Positions 18,368-26,269 of a stretch of 64,000 nucleotides of DNA are shown in pieces. The translations under genes and the position numbers were made by a program. The stretch comes from Bradyrhizobium sp. AZCC 1693 (GTDB taxonomy: Bacteria > Pseudomonadota > Alphaproteobacteria > Rhizobiales > Xanthobacteraceae). The notes below the pieces were generated by a model. It made no database searches and was not told where the DNA came from. It worked only from the letters and a program-made list of their open reading frames with translations. The stretch covers positions 6,881,001 to 6,945,000 of the forward strand of contig NZ_JAZHSD010000001.1 of assembly GCF_036924745.1 (NCBI RefSeq), written 5' to 3'. Every line of letters starts with the position of its first letter. Positions within the stretch are counted from its first letter, which is position 1.

Positions 18368-20405
18368 GCATCTCGCCCGCAACGCCTGCGTCTACGTCCG
18401 GCAATCGACAGCAGACCAGCTCGCGCATAATCATGAGAGCCGACGGCGCCAATACGGTCTCGTCGATCGCGCCAAGCAGCTTGGCTGGAGCAACGTCGAA
18501 GTCATCGACGACGACCTCGGCCGGTCTGGCGGCGGCATCGCGCGTCCCGGCTTCGAGCGGCTGCTTGCAACGATCTGCGACGGCCGTGTCGGCGCTGTGC
18601 TCGCGATCGAGGCGTCGCGTCTTGCCCGCAATGGCCGCGACTGGCATACGCTGATCGAGTTCTGTGGATTGGTCGGCACGCTCATCGTCGACGAGGACGG
18701 AATCTACGATCCTCGCCATCCCAACGATCGGCTGCTGCTTGGCATGAAGGGCACGATGAGCGAGCTTGAACTCTCGATGTTCCGCCAGCGCTCGCAGGAA
18801 GCGCTGAAGCAGAAGGCGCGCCGCGGCGCGCTGGTCCTCGGTGTCGCCGCCGGCTATGTGAAGATCGGTCGCGATCGCATAGAGAAGAATCCGGACAAAC
18901 GCGTGCAGGACGCCCTGCAGCTGGTCTTCACAAAGTTCGCCGAGCTGCAAAGTGCAAGACAGGTGCACATCTGGCTGAGAGAGGAGGGTATTGAGCTGCC
19001 GGTCAAGTCGCGTCAAGGCGAGGCGCACGGCGTCCTGTGGCGACTGCCGGCCTACAACATCGTGCACAACATCCTGACCAATCCGATCTATGCAGGTGCC
19101 TACACGTTCGGGCGCACGACGAGCCATGTGAGCGTCAAAGGTGGACGCAAGCATGTCCGGCGTGGTGTGCAAAAGCCCATGGCCGAATGGGATGTCTTGA
19201 TCAAGGAGCACCACACGGCCTATATCACCTGGGACGAGTTCGAGCACAACCTCGAGGTAATCGCCAACAATGCGACCGGCATGAGCAGCGCACTCGCTCG
19301 CGGAGCAGCTCGTAAAGGCGACCTGCTGCTGCCCGGACTGCTGCGATGCGGCCACTGTGGCCGCAAGCTCCATGTGCACTACAGCGGCAAGATCGGCCGC
19401 TACAATTGCTACGGTGCGCGTACGAACCACGGTGCCGCGCGCTGCATTTCGATCAGCGGCTTGAGCATCGATACGGCGATCAGTAACGAGGTCCTGTGCC
19501 TCCTGAAGCCGCTCGGCATCGAGGCGGCACTCAAAGCGATCGAGGCGCAATCGAGCACGACGACCGCGATCGAGCGCCAGCTGGAGCTGTCGCTGCAGCA
19601 GGCGCGCTACGAAGCCGCGCACGCGCGCCGACAGTACGACGCCGTCGACCCGGCAAACCGGCTGGTCGCCGGCGAGCTGGAGCGCCGCTGGAACGAGGCA
19701 TTGCAGGCTGTCGCAAAGCTTGAAGGAGAGATCGCCGCCCTGATTGCGCGTCGTCCGCCGCCGCTCGGTGAGCCGGAGCGCCAGAAATTGGTGGCGCTCG
19801 GTGCTGATCTGGAGCGCGCCTGGTTGCATCCCGCTGCAACCGCCGCAACGCGCAAGCGCATCCTTCGCGCGGCACTCACGGAGATCGTCGTGCGCAGGGA
19901 CGGCGCAATCATCCATGCGGTCCTGCACTGGCAAGGCGGCGACCATACCCAGCTGCAAATCAAACAGCGACTGAATGCGGCCGGCCGGCACAATCCACGC
20001 ATCCCCGACGACACGATCGCGCTCGTGCGTGAGCTGGCGCGGCTGATGCCTGATCGGCAGATCGCGCGCCTGCTCAATCGCACTGGCGTCGCGACCGGGC
20101 ACGATAATGCCTGGACGCAAGAGCGCGTGCGCGGCTTCCGCAATCACCACGACATTGCCGTCTTCCGCGACGGCGAGTGGGCGGAGCGCGGCGAGATTAC
20201 GCTCGAAGCGGCAGCAAAACTCATCGGCGTCTGCAACATGACGGCTTTGCGTATGCTCCGCCGCGGCGACATCAAAGGCCGACAAGCTTGCGCGGGCGCG
20301 CCTTGGGTCATCAGAGCTGAGGACTTGGCAGGCTTCGCCCGCGGAAAGAGTCAGAAGTCTCCGCTAACACCGGATGCCAAGCAGCAGGTCTTTGACTTTC
20401 AATGA
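18348..20405 (+). CDS. Large serine recombinase, copy 1
   Basis: This 685-residue serine recombinase starts with a resolvase domain (nucleophile Ser20 in VYVRQSTADQL, then IDDDLGRSGGG, AIEASRLARNGRDWHTLIE, KGTMSELELSMFRQRSQEAL). The recombinase domain follows (NIVHNILTNPIYAGAYTFGR). The zinc-ribbon LLRCGHCGRKLHVHYSG ..CYG..C comes next, then a coiled segment. The C-terminal excisionase/MerR-like helix-turn-helix reads ITLEAAAKLIGVCNMTALRM and ends VFDFQ. The start overlaps the stop of the upstream frame (TGATG). It is about three-quarters identical by eye to copy 2. Expected to mediate integration or excision of the element. Confidence 0.9.
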   Translation: MTKITTEHLARNACVYVRQSTADQLAHNHESRRRQYGLVDRAKQLGWSNVEVIDDDLGRSGGGIARPGFERLLATICDGRVGAVLAIEASRLARNGRDWHTLIEFCGLVGTLIVDEDGIYDPRHPNDRLLLGMKGTMSELELSMFRQRSQEALKQKARRGALVLGVAAGYVKIGRDRIEKNPDKRVQDALQLVFTKFAELQSARQVHIWLREEGIELPVKSRQGEAHGVLWRLPAYNIVHNILTNPIYAGAYTFGRTTSHVSVKGGRKHVRRGVQKPMAEWDVLIKEHHTAYITWDEFEHNLEVIANNATGMSSALARGAARKGDLLLPGLLRCGHCGRKLHVHYSGKIGRYNCYGARTNHGAARCISISGLSIDTAISNEVLCLLKPLGIEAALKAIEAQSSTTTAIERQLELSLQQARYEAAHARRQYDAVDPANRLVAGELERRWNEALQAVAKLEGEIAALIARRPPPLGEPERQKLVALGADLERAWLHPAATAATRKRILRAALTEIVVRRDGAIIHAVLHWQGGDHTQLQIKQRLNAAGRHNPRIPDDTIALVRELARLMPDRQIARLLNRTGVATGHDNAWTQERVRGFRNHHDIAVFRDGEWAERGEITLEAAAKLIGVCNMTALRMLRRGDIKGRQACAGAPWVIRAEDLAGFARGKSQKSPLTPDAKQQVFDFQ

Positions 20406-20447
20406 GTTAGCCAAACTGCCCACCAACAGCCGGTCGAGGCGCGGATC

Positions 20448-20873
20448 ATGTATCCGTTCCATCCACGCTATGGCGAGACCGTGCTTGTTCAGCGGCGATT
20501 CGCCTATCGCGGCGTTGATCTGGTCGTCATCCCGCAGCCTGACGGGTCGGTTGCCTGCATCCCGGAATGGATGACGCACGAGCGCGCAGCGCGCTTCAAG
20601 CTGTCGGCCGAACCGCAGTTTTCTCTTGAAAACTTGCGCTCGCTGCGCGTCGAGATCGATGGGCTCTTAGCCTTTCTCCCGTCCGACTCAAAAAGGGAGC
20701 CAGACGGGCATGAAGCGAAAAACAAATCCCGAGAAGCCGCAGCTGCGACTGTTCGATCAAGACCAGCCATGTGCGGCCCTGCTACCGGCTCAGAAAGCCC
20801 AGCTATCGGCGCTGGTCGAAGCCCTGTTCATCGAGATCGCCGAGGCGCTTGCAACCGGGGAGGCCGGCGATGA
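20448..20873 (+). CDS. DUF5372-like protein, copy 2
   Basis: The frame starts MYPFHPRYGETVLVQRRFAY and continues RGVDLVVIPQPDGSVACIPE, WMTHERAARFKLSAEPQFSL, LRVEIDGLLAFLPSDSK. About 88 residues align with copy 1. The remaining residues, up to the stop that overlaps the recombinase ATG (ATGA), are Arg/Ala-rich. They are probably a by-product of overlap with the 59-residue gene in the neighbouring frame. It is the first gene of the second module. Confidence 0.6.
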   Translation: MYPFHPRYGETVLVQRRFAYRGVDLVVIPQPDGSVACIPEWMTHERAARFKLSAEPQFSLENLRSLRVEIDGLLAFLPSDSKREPDGHEAKNKSREAAAATVRSRPAMCGPATGSESPAIGAGRSPVHRDRRGACNRGGRR

Positions 20874-20889
20874 ACAAGATCACTGCTGA
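20710..20889 (+). CDS. 59-aa accessory protein of recombinase module, copy 2
   Basis: The sequence MKRKTNPEKPQLRLFDQDQP continues CAALLPAQKAQLSALVEALF and IEIAEALATGEAGDEQDHC. It aligns with the 60-residue protein at 18185-18367 and even ends in the same way (GDEQDHC versus GDDQDHD) because both 3' ends overlap the recombinase start. It is nested in another frame of the DUF5372 gene. Unknown function. Confidence 0.55.
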   Translation: MKRKTNPEKPQLRLFDQDQPCAALLPAQKAQLSALVEALFIEIAEALATGEAGDEQDHC

Positions 20890-22918
20890 ACATCTCGCGC
20901 GCAGTGCCGTCGTCTATATCCGCCAGTCGACAGCCGACCAGCTTGTGCACAATCAGGAGAGCCAGCGCCGGCAATATGGGCTTGCGGATCGCGCGCGCCA
21001 GCTCGGTTGGGTCAGCGTCGAGGTGATCGATGATGATCTCGGTCGCTCCGGCGGTGGCATCAGCCGCCCAGGCTTCGAGCGCCTGCTGGCTGCGATCTGC
21101 GAGGGCCGCGTCGGCGCCGTGCTCGCGATCGAGGCGTCGCGCCTCGCTCGCAATGGCCGCGATTGGCATACGCTGATCGAGTTCTGTGGATTGGTCGGGA
21201 CTATCCTCGTCGACGAAGACGGAATCTATGATCCTCGCCATCCCAATGATCGTTTGCTGCTCGGCATGAAGGGCACGATGAGCGAGCTTGAGCTGTCGCT
21301 GTTCCGCCAGCGCTCGCAGGAGGCGCTGAAGCAGAAGGCGCGTCGCGGCGCGCTGTTCCTCGGCGTTGCGGCAGGCTATGTGAAGACCGGGCGCGACCGC
21401 ATCGAGAAGGATCCCGATCGGCGTGTGCAGGATGCCTTGCGCCTCATCTTCGCAAAATTCTCGGAGTTCCAGAGCGTACGCCAGGTGCATCTGTGGCTCA
21501 GAGACGAAGGCATCGAGCTGCCCGCCAAGTCGCATGACGAGGAAGGACGCTGCATCGTCTGGAAGCTGCCGATCTACAACACCGTGCACAACATCCTCAC
21601 CAATCCAGTCTATGCTGGCGCCTATGCCTTCGGGCGCACGACGAGCAAGGCCGTCGTCGAGGACGGGCGAAAGCGTGTGCGGCGCGGACTTCGGCGCTCC
21701 CGCACGGAATGGGACGTGCTGCTCAAAGATCAGCACGAAGGCTACCTCACATGGGAGGAGTTCGAGAGGAACCAGCGCGTGATTGCGGACAATGCGACCG
21801 GAAAGGGCAGCGCCATCGCGCGCGGGGCGGCACGGCGAGGCGAGCTCATTCTCGCGGGCCTGCTCAGATGTGGCCATTGCGGCCGGAAGATGTATGTGGG
21901 CTACGGCAAGTCTGGCCGCTACTACTGCCAGGGCGCCGTCGTGAATCATGGCGCCGAGCGGTGCATCTCCTTCGGCGGCCTCAGAGCGGATCAGGCTGTG
22001 GCCACGGAGGTTCTGCGCGTCCTAAAGCCACTCGGCACCGACGCTGCGGTCAAGGCGCTCGAAGCTCAGACCATTGAAATGTCTGCGGCTCGGCGGCAGC
22101 TCGATTTGGCACTCGCCCAAGCACGCTACGAGGCTGCCCATGCGCGCCGACAATACGACAACGTCGATCCTGCCAATCGGCTGGTGGCGGGCGAGTTGGA
22201 GCGGCGCTGGAACGAGGCGCTGCAGGCGGTGCACCGGATCGAGAGTGAGATCGCGATGCTGGACGCAAAAAGGCCGCCGTCGCTAAGTCAGAAGGAACGG
22301 GAGCACCTGATGCAGCTCGGTGCAGACCTGGAGCGCGCCTGGTCGCATCCGGCCGCGAGCGCTGCGACACGCAAGCGGATCCTGCGCGCGGTACTGCATG
22401 AGATCATCGCTCGCACCGAGAACGGCTTCATCGAAATGGTGCTGCATTGGCAGGGCGGCGACCACACCGCGCTGAAGCTCAAGATGAATACTGCTGGCAA
22501 GCATCGCTGGACAGTTCCCGAGGACACGCTGACCCTGGTCCGGCAGCTGGCGCGCCAGATGCCCGACAAGCAGATCGCACGATTGCTCAATCGCGCCGGC
22601 AAGCCAACGGGGCGCGGCAACGGCTGGAGCGAGGCGCGCGTGCGCTCATTCCGGCATCACCACGAAATTGCAGTCTACTGCGAAGGCGAGAGGACAGCGC
22701 GGGGGGAAATCACTCTGGAAGCCGCCGCGGAAATCATCGGCGTTACACCGATGACGGCGCTGCGTATGATCCAACGCGGCAACCTCAACGGACGGCAGCT
22801 CTGCAAGGGAGCACCCTGGGTCATCAAGGCCGAGGACGTGGCTGCCTTCGGCGCTGAAAAGCGATCGCAAGGACCGCTAACACCAAATTCTGCGCAGCAA
22901 TCCTTTGACTTTCAATGA
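20870..22918 (+). CDS. Large serine recombinase, copy 2
   Basis: This 682-residue paralogue of the preceding recombinase has the same architecture: resolvase domain with Ser20 (VYIRQSTADQL), recombinase domain (NTVHNILTNPVYAGAYAFGR), zinc ribbon (LLRCGHCGRKMYVGYGKSG), coiled-coil and C-terminal helix-turn-helix (ITLEAAAEIIGVTPMTALRM), ending SFDFQ. Both copies look intact. Two adjacent, diverged large serine recombinases may act together on one element (as in some ICEs) or represent tandem insertion of related elements. Confidence 0.9.
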   Translation: MNKITAEHLARSAVVYIRQSTADQLVHNQESQRRQYGLADRARQLGWVSVEVIDDDLGRSGGGISRPGFERLLAAICEGRVGAVLAIEASRLARNGRDWHTLIEFCGLVGTILVDEDGIYDPRHPNDRLLLGMKGTMSELELSLFRQRSQEALKQKARRGALFLGVAAGYVKTGRDRIEKDPDRRVQDALRLIFAKFSEFQSVRQVHLWLRDEGIELPAKSHDEEGRCIVWKLPIYNTVHNILTNPVYAGAYAFGRTTSKAVVEDGRKRVRRGLRRSRTEWDVLLKDQHEGYLTWEEFERNQRVIADNATGKGSAIARGAARRGELILAGLLRCGHCGRKMYVGYGKSGRYYCQGAVVNHGAERCISFGGLRADQAVATEVLRVLKPLGTDAAVKALEAQTIEMSAARRQLDLALAQARYEAAHARRQYDNVDPANRLVAGELERRWNEALQAVHRIESEIAMLDAKRPPSLSQKEREHLMQLGADLERAWSHPAASAATRKRILRAVLHEIIARTENGFIEMVLHWQGGDHTALKLKMNTAGKHRWTVPEDTLTLVRQLARQMPDKQIARLLNRAGKPTGRGNGWSEARVRSFRHHHEIAVYCEGERTARGEITLEAAAEIIGVTPMTALRMIQRGNLNGRQLCKGAPWVIKAEDVAAFGAEKRSQGPLTPNSAQQSFDFQ

Positions 22919-22950
22919 TGTAGACAGGTGCTCAGTATGACTCGTGTCCG

Positions 22951-23076
22951 CTCGGCCATGCCAAGCTCGACACCACGGCGCTCTATACCCGCGTCGCCAC
23001 CAAGACGATCAGCGAGGTCATGAGCCCGCTGGAGCACATCGCGCTCAAACTCAAGGAGATCCGGCCGCCCGGCTGA
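22951..23076 (+). pseudogene. 3' end of an IS91-associated tyrosine integrase
   Basis: The frame reads LGHAKLDTTALYTRVATKTI and SPLEHIALKLKEIRPPG, then stop. This is the characteristic C-terminus, including the catalytic Tyr in ALYTRV, of the xerC-like integrase that precedes the transposase gene in rhizobial IS91-type elements. The 5' part is missing and the sequence abuts the end of the second serine-recombinase module. Confidence 0.65.
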
Positions 23077-23083
23077 CGCGCTT

Positions 23084-23407
23084 ATGTCGCGCCCGGCTTT
23101 GGAGGTCGCGGATATCTTCCGCGACCGTGGACCGGCATGGCGCAGAGCCAATGCCTTATTGGCTGGTGCACTGGCGGTTGCTGGATTCGCGATCGCCACG
23201 TCGATCTCCGTTGCACCCGCGTCAGCTCAAGTTGCCGTTGATACACCGATCGGCGGCGTGAGAGTGGGCCCGCAGCCGCGCTACTATCGCGACTACGATC
23301 GACCCGCTTATCGCGCCTACGGTTATGATCGCGGATATCGCGGATGCCGCACTGTCACGATCGAGCGCGACGACGGCTCTGTCCGTAGGGTCCGCCGTTG
23401 CGACTAG
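23084..23407 (+). CDS. Chimera: IS91 transposase N-terminus fused to a small secreted protein
   Basis: The first ~23 residues (MSRPALEVADIFRDRGPAWR..) are the standard start of IS91-type transposases, right after the integrase tail with which that gene is normally paired. From about residue 24 the frame becomes LLAGALAVAGFAIATSI.. APASAQ, a signal-peptide-like segment. A Tyr/Arg-rich small protein follows (PRYYRDYDRPAYRAYGYDRG, CRTVTIERDDGSVRRVRRCD) of a kind common in Bradyrhizobium. The fusion frame is open throughout (107 residues) and followed by a terminator. Whether the chimera or only an internal start is used is unknown. Confidence 0.55.
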   Translation: MSRPALEVADIFRDRGPAWRRANALLAGALAVAGFAIATSISVAPASAQVAVDTPIGGVRVGPQPRYYRDYDRPAYRAYGYDRGYRGCRTVTIERDDGSVRRVRRCD

Positions 23408-23430
23408 GAGTACCTGACTAGAAAATTAGC

Positions 23431-23458
23431 CCCGGCGCTCACAAGAGCGTCGGGTTTT
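23431..23458 (+). terminator. Rho-independent terminator
   Basis: CCCGGCGCTC and GAGCGTCGGG form a 10-bp stem (one G-T pair) with loop ACAA, followed by TTTT. It lies 24 bp after the stop of the chimeric gene at 23407. Confidence 0.75.
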
Positions 23459-23692
23459 GCTTGTGAGTCGTCTTGTGTGTACCCCAAGCCTCGTTCGGGT
23501 TAATTAGCCGACGGAATCACTTAATGGCGAGCGCCTGCCCGTACGCGGCTGCCGCGTCTGTCGAATGCAGGGAGCTAGAGGTGGCGCACCGACCGGCAAG
23601 CGTAACGGAAACTATCGGCACGGCACGGCACGCGCACAAAGGAGGCGATCCAGGCAGTGAGCTTTGATCTTCCCCCAAAAAAGTGGACAGGG

Positions 23693-24553
23693 TTAAGCTG
23701 CTTTTAGCTCCATCTCGATCGGGGCGATATATCCGATGGCGGAATGGAGTCGGATTCGATTGTAGAAGCCCTCGATGAAGGCGAAGATATCGCGCTGGGC
23801 CTCGGCGCGGGTCTTGTATTGGCGATGATGAGCGAGCTCGGTCTTCAGGGTATGGAAGAAGCTCTCCATCGGGGCATTGTCGTAGCAGTCGGCTTTGCGG
23901 CTCATTGATCCGATGATACCGGCGGCCGACAGGACCGCACGATAGTCGTGTGAGGCATATTGCACGCCGCGATCGGAGTGATGGATCAATCCGGCCTCCG
24001 GCCGCTGCTGCTGGATTGCCATCGTCAACGCGGACGAGACGAGTTCGACCCGCATGTGATCCCGCATCGCCCAGCCGACGATCTTGCGGCTGAAGAGGTC
24101 CATGATGGCAGCCAGGTACAGCCAGCCCTCCGCAGTCGGAATGTAGGTGATATCGGCGAGCCAGATCCGATTCGGGGCTGCGGTTGTAAAGTTACGATCG
24201 ATGAGGTTCGGCGCGATCGGCAGGCTATGACGGCTGTCGGTTGTACGAACCCGGCGCGGTGATGCCATGATGGCGCGGATGCCGTGCCGATGCATCAAGC
24301 GTTCGATCCGGCCACGGCTGGTGCCACGTCCCTGCACCCGCAGCGCGGCATGGACCCGTGGGCTGCCATAGCGTCCGCCGCTGTCCTGATGGACCTGCCG
24401 GATCGCTTTCAGGAGAGCGGCATTGGCAGCCGCGCGCTGGCTCACCGGACGCTCGCGCCAGGCGTAATAGCCGGCCGCCGAGACATCGAGCACGGCGCAC
24501 ATCAGCCGCACCGGATAGGCATCGCGATGGTCCTCGATGAAGCGGAAGCTCAT
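23693..24553 (-). CDS. IS3-family transposase OrfB
   Basis: This integrase-core (rve) protein has about 286 residues from MSFRFIEDHRDAYPVRLMC. It opens with an HTH_21-like segment (QVHQDSGGRYGSPRVHAAL, RGRIERLMHRHGIRAIM). The DDE triad follows: Asp in IWLADITYIPT, Asp in IHHSDRGVQYAS and Glu in NAPMESFFHTLKTEL. The frame is open further upstream to 24577. It is normally made as an OrfAB fusion by programmed frameshifting in the A7 run at about 24582-24588. Confidence 0.88.
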   Translation of the reverse strand: MSFRFIEDHRDAYPVRLMCAVLDVSAAGYYAWRERPVSQRAAANAALLKAIRQVHQDSGGRYGSPRVHAALRVQGRGTSRGRIERLMHRHGIRAIMASPRRVRTTDSRHSLPIAPNLIDRNFTTAAPNRIWLADITYIPTAEGWLYLAAIMDLFSRKIVGWAMRDHMRVELVSSALTMAIQQQRPEAGLIHHSDRGVQYASHDYRAVLSAAGIIGSMSRKADCYDNAPMESFFHTLKTELAHHRQYKTRAEAQRDIFAFIEGFYNRIRLHSAIGYIAPIEMELKAA

Positions 24554-24863
24554 GTCTGGTTCCGGCAAAGATCGCAATCGATTTTTTTAAAATGTCCCGC
24601 TCCATGCGCAGCCGCTCGTTCTCCTGGCGCAGCCGGGCGATCTCAGCAGCCTGGTCCGCCGGCATCGGCGTCGCTTGCGTGGTGGGGCGCCGCGCCGCCG
24701 ATGCCGGCTCCTGCCGGAGCTTCTCCACCCAGCGCCGCAGCACGGAATCGCGCAGACCGAGTTCCTTGGCAACTGACGTGATCGACCGACCACTCGATAC
24801 CACGAGCTCAGCGGCCTGCCGCTTGTACTCCTCGGTAAACGACCGACGTTGACGTCCTTCCAT
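24225..24863 (-). CDS. IS3-family OrfA
   Basis: The N-terminal helix-turn-helix reads RRSFTEEYKRQAAELVVSSG and SVAKELGLRDSVLRRWVEKL, followed by a leucine-zipper-like helix (EIARLRQENERLRMERDILK). This is the standard OrfA architecture. Only the first ~100 residues are expected to be functional. After the slippery A7 the frame continues by chance through orfB to 24225. It binds the terminal repeats and contributes the DNA-binding part of the OrfAB transposase. Confidence 0.75.
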   Translation of the reverse strand: MEGRQRRSFTEEYKRQAAELVVSSGRSITSVAKELGLRDSVLRRWVEKLRQEPASAARRPTTQATPMPADQAAEIARLRQENERLRMERDILKKSIAIFAGTRHELPLHRGPSRCLSGAADVRRARCLGGRLLRLARASGEPARGCQCRSPESDPAGPSGQRRTLWQPTGPCRAAGAGTWHQPWPDRTLDASARHPRHHGITAPGSYNRQPS

Positions 24864-24922
24864 TCGACACCTCCTGACTCTCTGAGCCTACTACAGGTGT
24901 CCACTCATTCGGGGGAGGTTCA

Positions 24923-25426
24923 CTTAGTCAACCTGTTGTCACGCTTGGCGCGGAAATCCTAAGTGGTCGGCACCGTCGTCGGAGTTTAGTCAATGTCCGC
25001 TTTTTAATCGCAAAGCAGGCGTTCCAAAACATCCGATCGACGAATTGCCAGATGTGGGGAATAGGGCGATCTAGATGCCACGCATCTTATGATCGGCTCA
25101 GTTCTTGAGATCGCCTACCGTCAGTACCTCGAGGAATGGGTTAGCCCTAGCAAATTTTTGACGGGTGGTTCGACCAGTCGCGTCAGCGGCGGCCATAACG
25201 GATGCGGCGTCGGCATGTTCTGCGCCGGATAGCAGAGCCACCGCGCCAGCTGGTCCAGCAAAATAGTCGCGATGCTATTGGAACGGCTGATCGCACCAGT
25301 TGACGTGGGACCACGGGCGATCATGCGGCAGTCGATCTAGCCTCACGTCGACAACATGCCGCAGTCACCGTTCCGACATTTGACGTTGCAGGGTGACGTG
25401 CCAACTCGCCACGCGGCTAGGATTGC
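24923..25426. other. Intergenic, no gene seen
   Basis: No supported coding region lies between the IS3 right end and the LuxR-type regulator. A 67-codon minus-strand frame at 25121-25324 lacks a recognisable motif and ribosome-binding site. Confidence 0.35.
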
Positions 25427-26269
25427 CTATGAAACCGGGCCAGCTGGAGACCGCCGGCACATCGGATGGCCATCCATCTCCAAAGCCGATGAAGTATCGT
25501 TCGGGCCTTCGCCTGCCTCGGGCTGCAGGAACACGGAAATATGGCTCGCAATCGCGCTCGGATCATCGAAAAGCCTGTGGCTTAGCGCCCAGATTGCCGC
25601 CTGCGTGCGATTAATCGCGCCTATCTTTCGAAATATTGCTTTTACATGCGCCTTTACCGTTGGCTCGGCGATCATGAAGAATCGTGCAACGTGTTTGTTA
25701 GAATCCCCTTGGACGATCCGTTCAAGAATAGCGATCTCGCGGGCAGACAGATGCCTCAGGTCCGCCGGTTCGTTCCGAGTTTCCCAAGATGTGGCATGTT
25801 GGATCGACGAAGGCGGTTCCTCTTCGATTGTCCCGACTTCTTCCTTCGTCCTTCCGAAGCTCTCCCGGCCCTCCAACGACCGAAGATGAGCGTCGATCAC
25901 GATGAGCTCCCCGCTCATCACGATATGAAGCGAATCAAGGAGGGCTTGCGGCGTGACTGAATTGAAGAGCACTGCGTTCGCGCCATCATCCAGCGCGCTC
26001 GCCAAGTGCTTATGTTCGCTCTCGTCGCCAACCGCCACGATAAAAGAAAGCGGATACAGTGCTCGGATTCTCTTGCAGATCGAATCCTGCTTTTGGCGAA
26101 TATCGACGATGAAGAGGGTCGGCCTGTCGCAAGGAATTCGGGTGAGATCGTCTAATTCGGCCACGCAATCTTGCGGGCGAAAGCGTGTTCTCTCCAGCAT
26201 AAGGCGCAGTCCCTCACGAAGAAGCCCGTCGCTTTGAAGAATAACCGTAGGTACGATTGACGAATCCAT
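25427..26269 (-). CDS. LuxR/FixJ-family response regulator with degenerate receiver
   Basis: This 280-residue regulator has an N-terminal receiver-like domain (VILQSDGLLREGLRLMLE, Asp in LFIVDIRQKQD). The conserved Lys is replaced (AVLFNSVTPQAL instead of a ..LLKDVSP pattern) and only one residue of the acidic pair remains, so phosphorylation may not control it. The C-terminal LuxR helix-turn-helix is good: LSAREIAILERIVQGDSNKH, VARFFMIAEPTVKAHVKAIF, RKIGAINRTQAAIWAL. It sits at the edge of the exopolysaccharide cluster, transcribed away from it, and is a likely regulator of that cluster. Confidence 0.8.
   Translation of the reverse strand: MDSSIVPTVILQSDGLLREGLRLMLERTRFRPQDCVAELDDLTRIPCDRPTLFIVDIRQKQDSICKRIRALYPLSFIVAVGDESEHKHLASALDDGANAVLFNSVTPQALLDSLHIVMSGELIVIDAHLRSLEGRESFGRTKEEVGTIEEEPPSSIQHATSWETRNEPADLRHLSAREIAILERIVQGDSNKHVARFFMIAEPTVKAHVKAIFRKIGAINRTQAAIWALSHRLFDDPSAIASHISVFLQPEAGEGPNDTSSALEMDGHPMCRRSPAGPVS

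Larger units (their letters stand above)
23665..24922 (-). mobile_element. IS3-family insertion sequence, complete with ends and target duplication
   Basis: The ends are imperfect inverted repeats: the left end begins TGATCTTCCCCCAAAAAAG followed by TGGACA at 23665, and the reverse complement of the right end begins TGAACCTCCCCCGAATGAG followed by TGGACA at 24922. The trinucleotide CTT flanks both sides (23662-23664 and 24923-24925), consistent with the 3-bp target duplication of IS3 elements. Length is 1258 bp. It contains orfA and orfB, both leftward. Confidence 0.85.

Noticed and set aside
18282..20285. 667-codon minus-strand frame opposite serine recombinase 1
   Set aside because: Antisense artefact of high-GC codon use; the plus strand encodes an unmistakable recombinase, and a similar but shorter shadow exists opposite copy 2.
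25121..25324. 67-codon minus-strand frame between IS3 and the LuxR-type regulator
   Set aside because: No motif, no ribosome-binding site and no similarity that I recognise.
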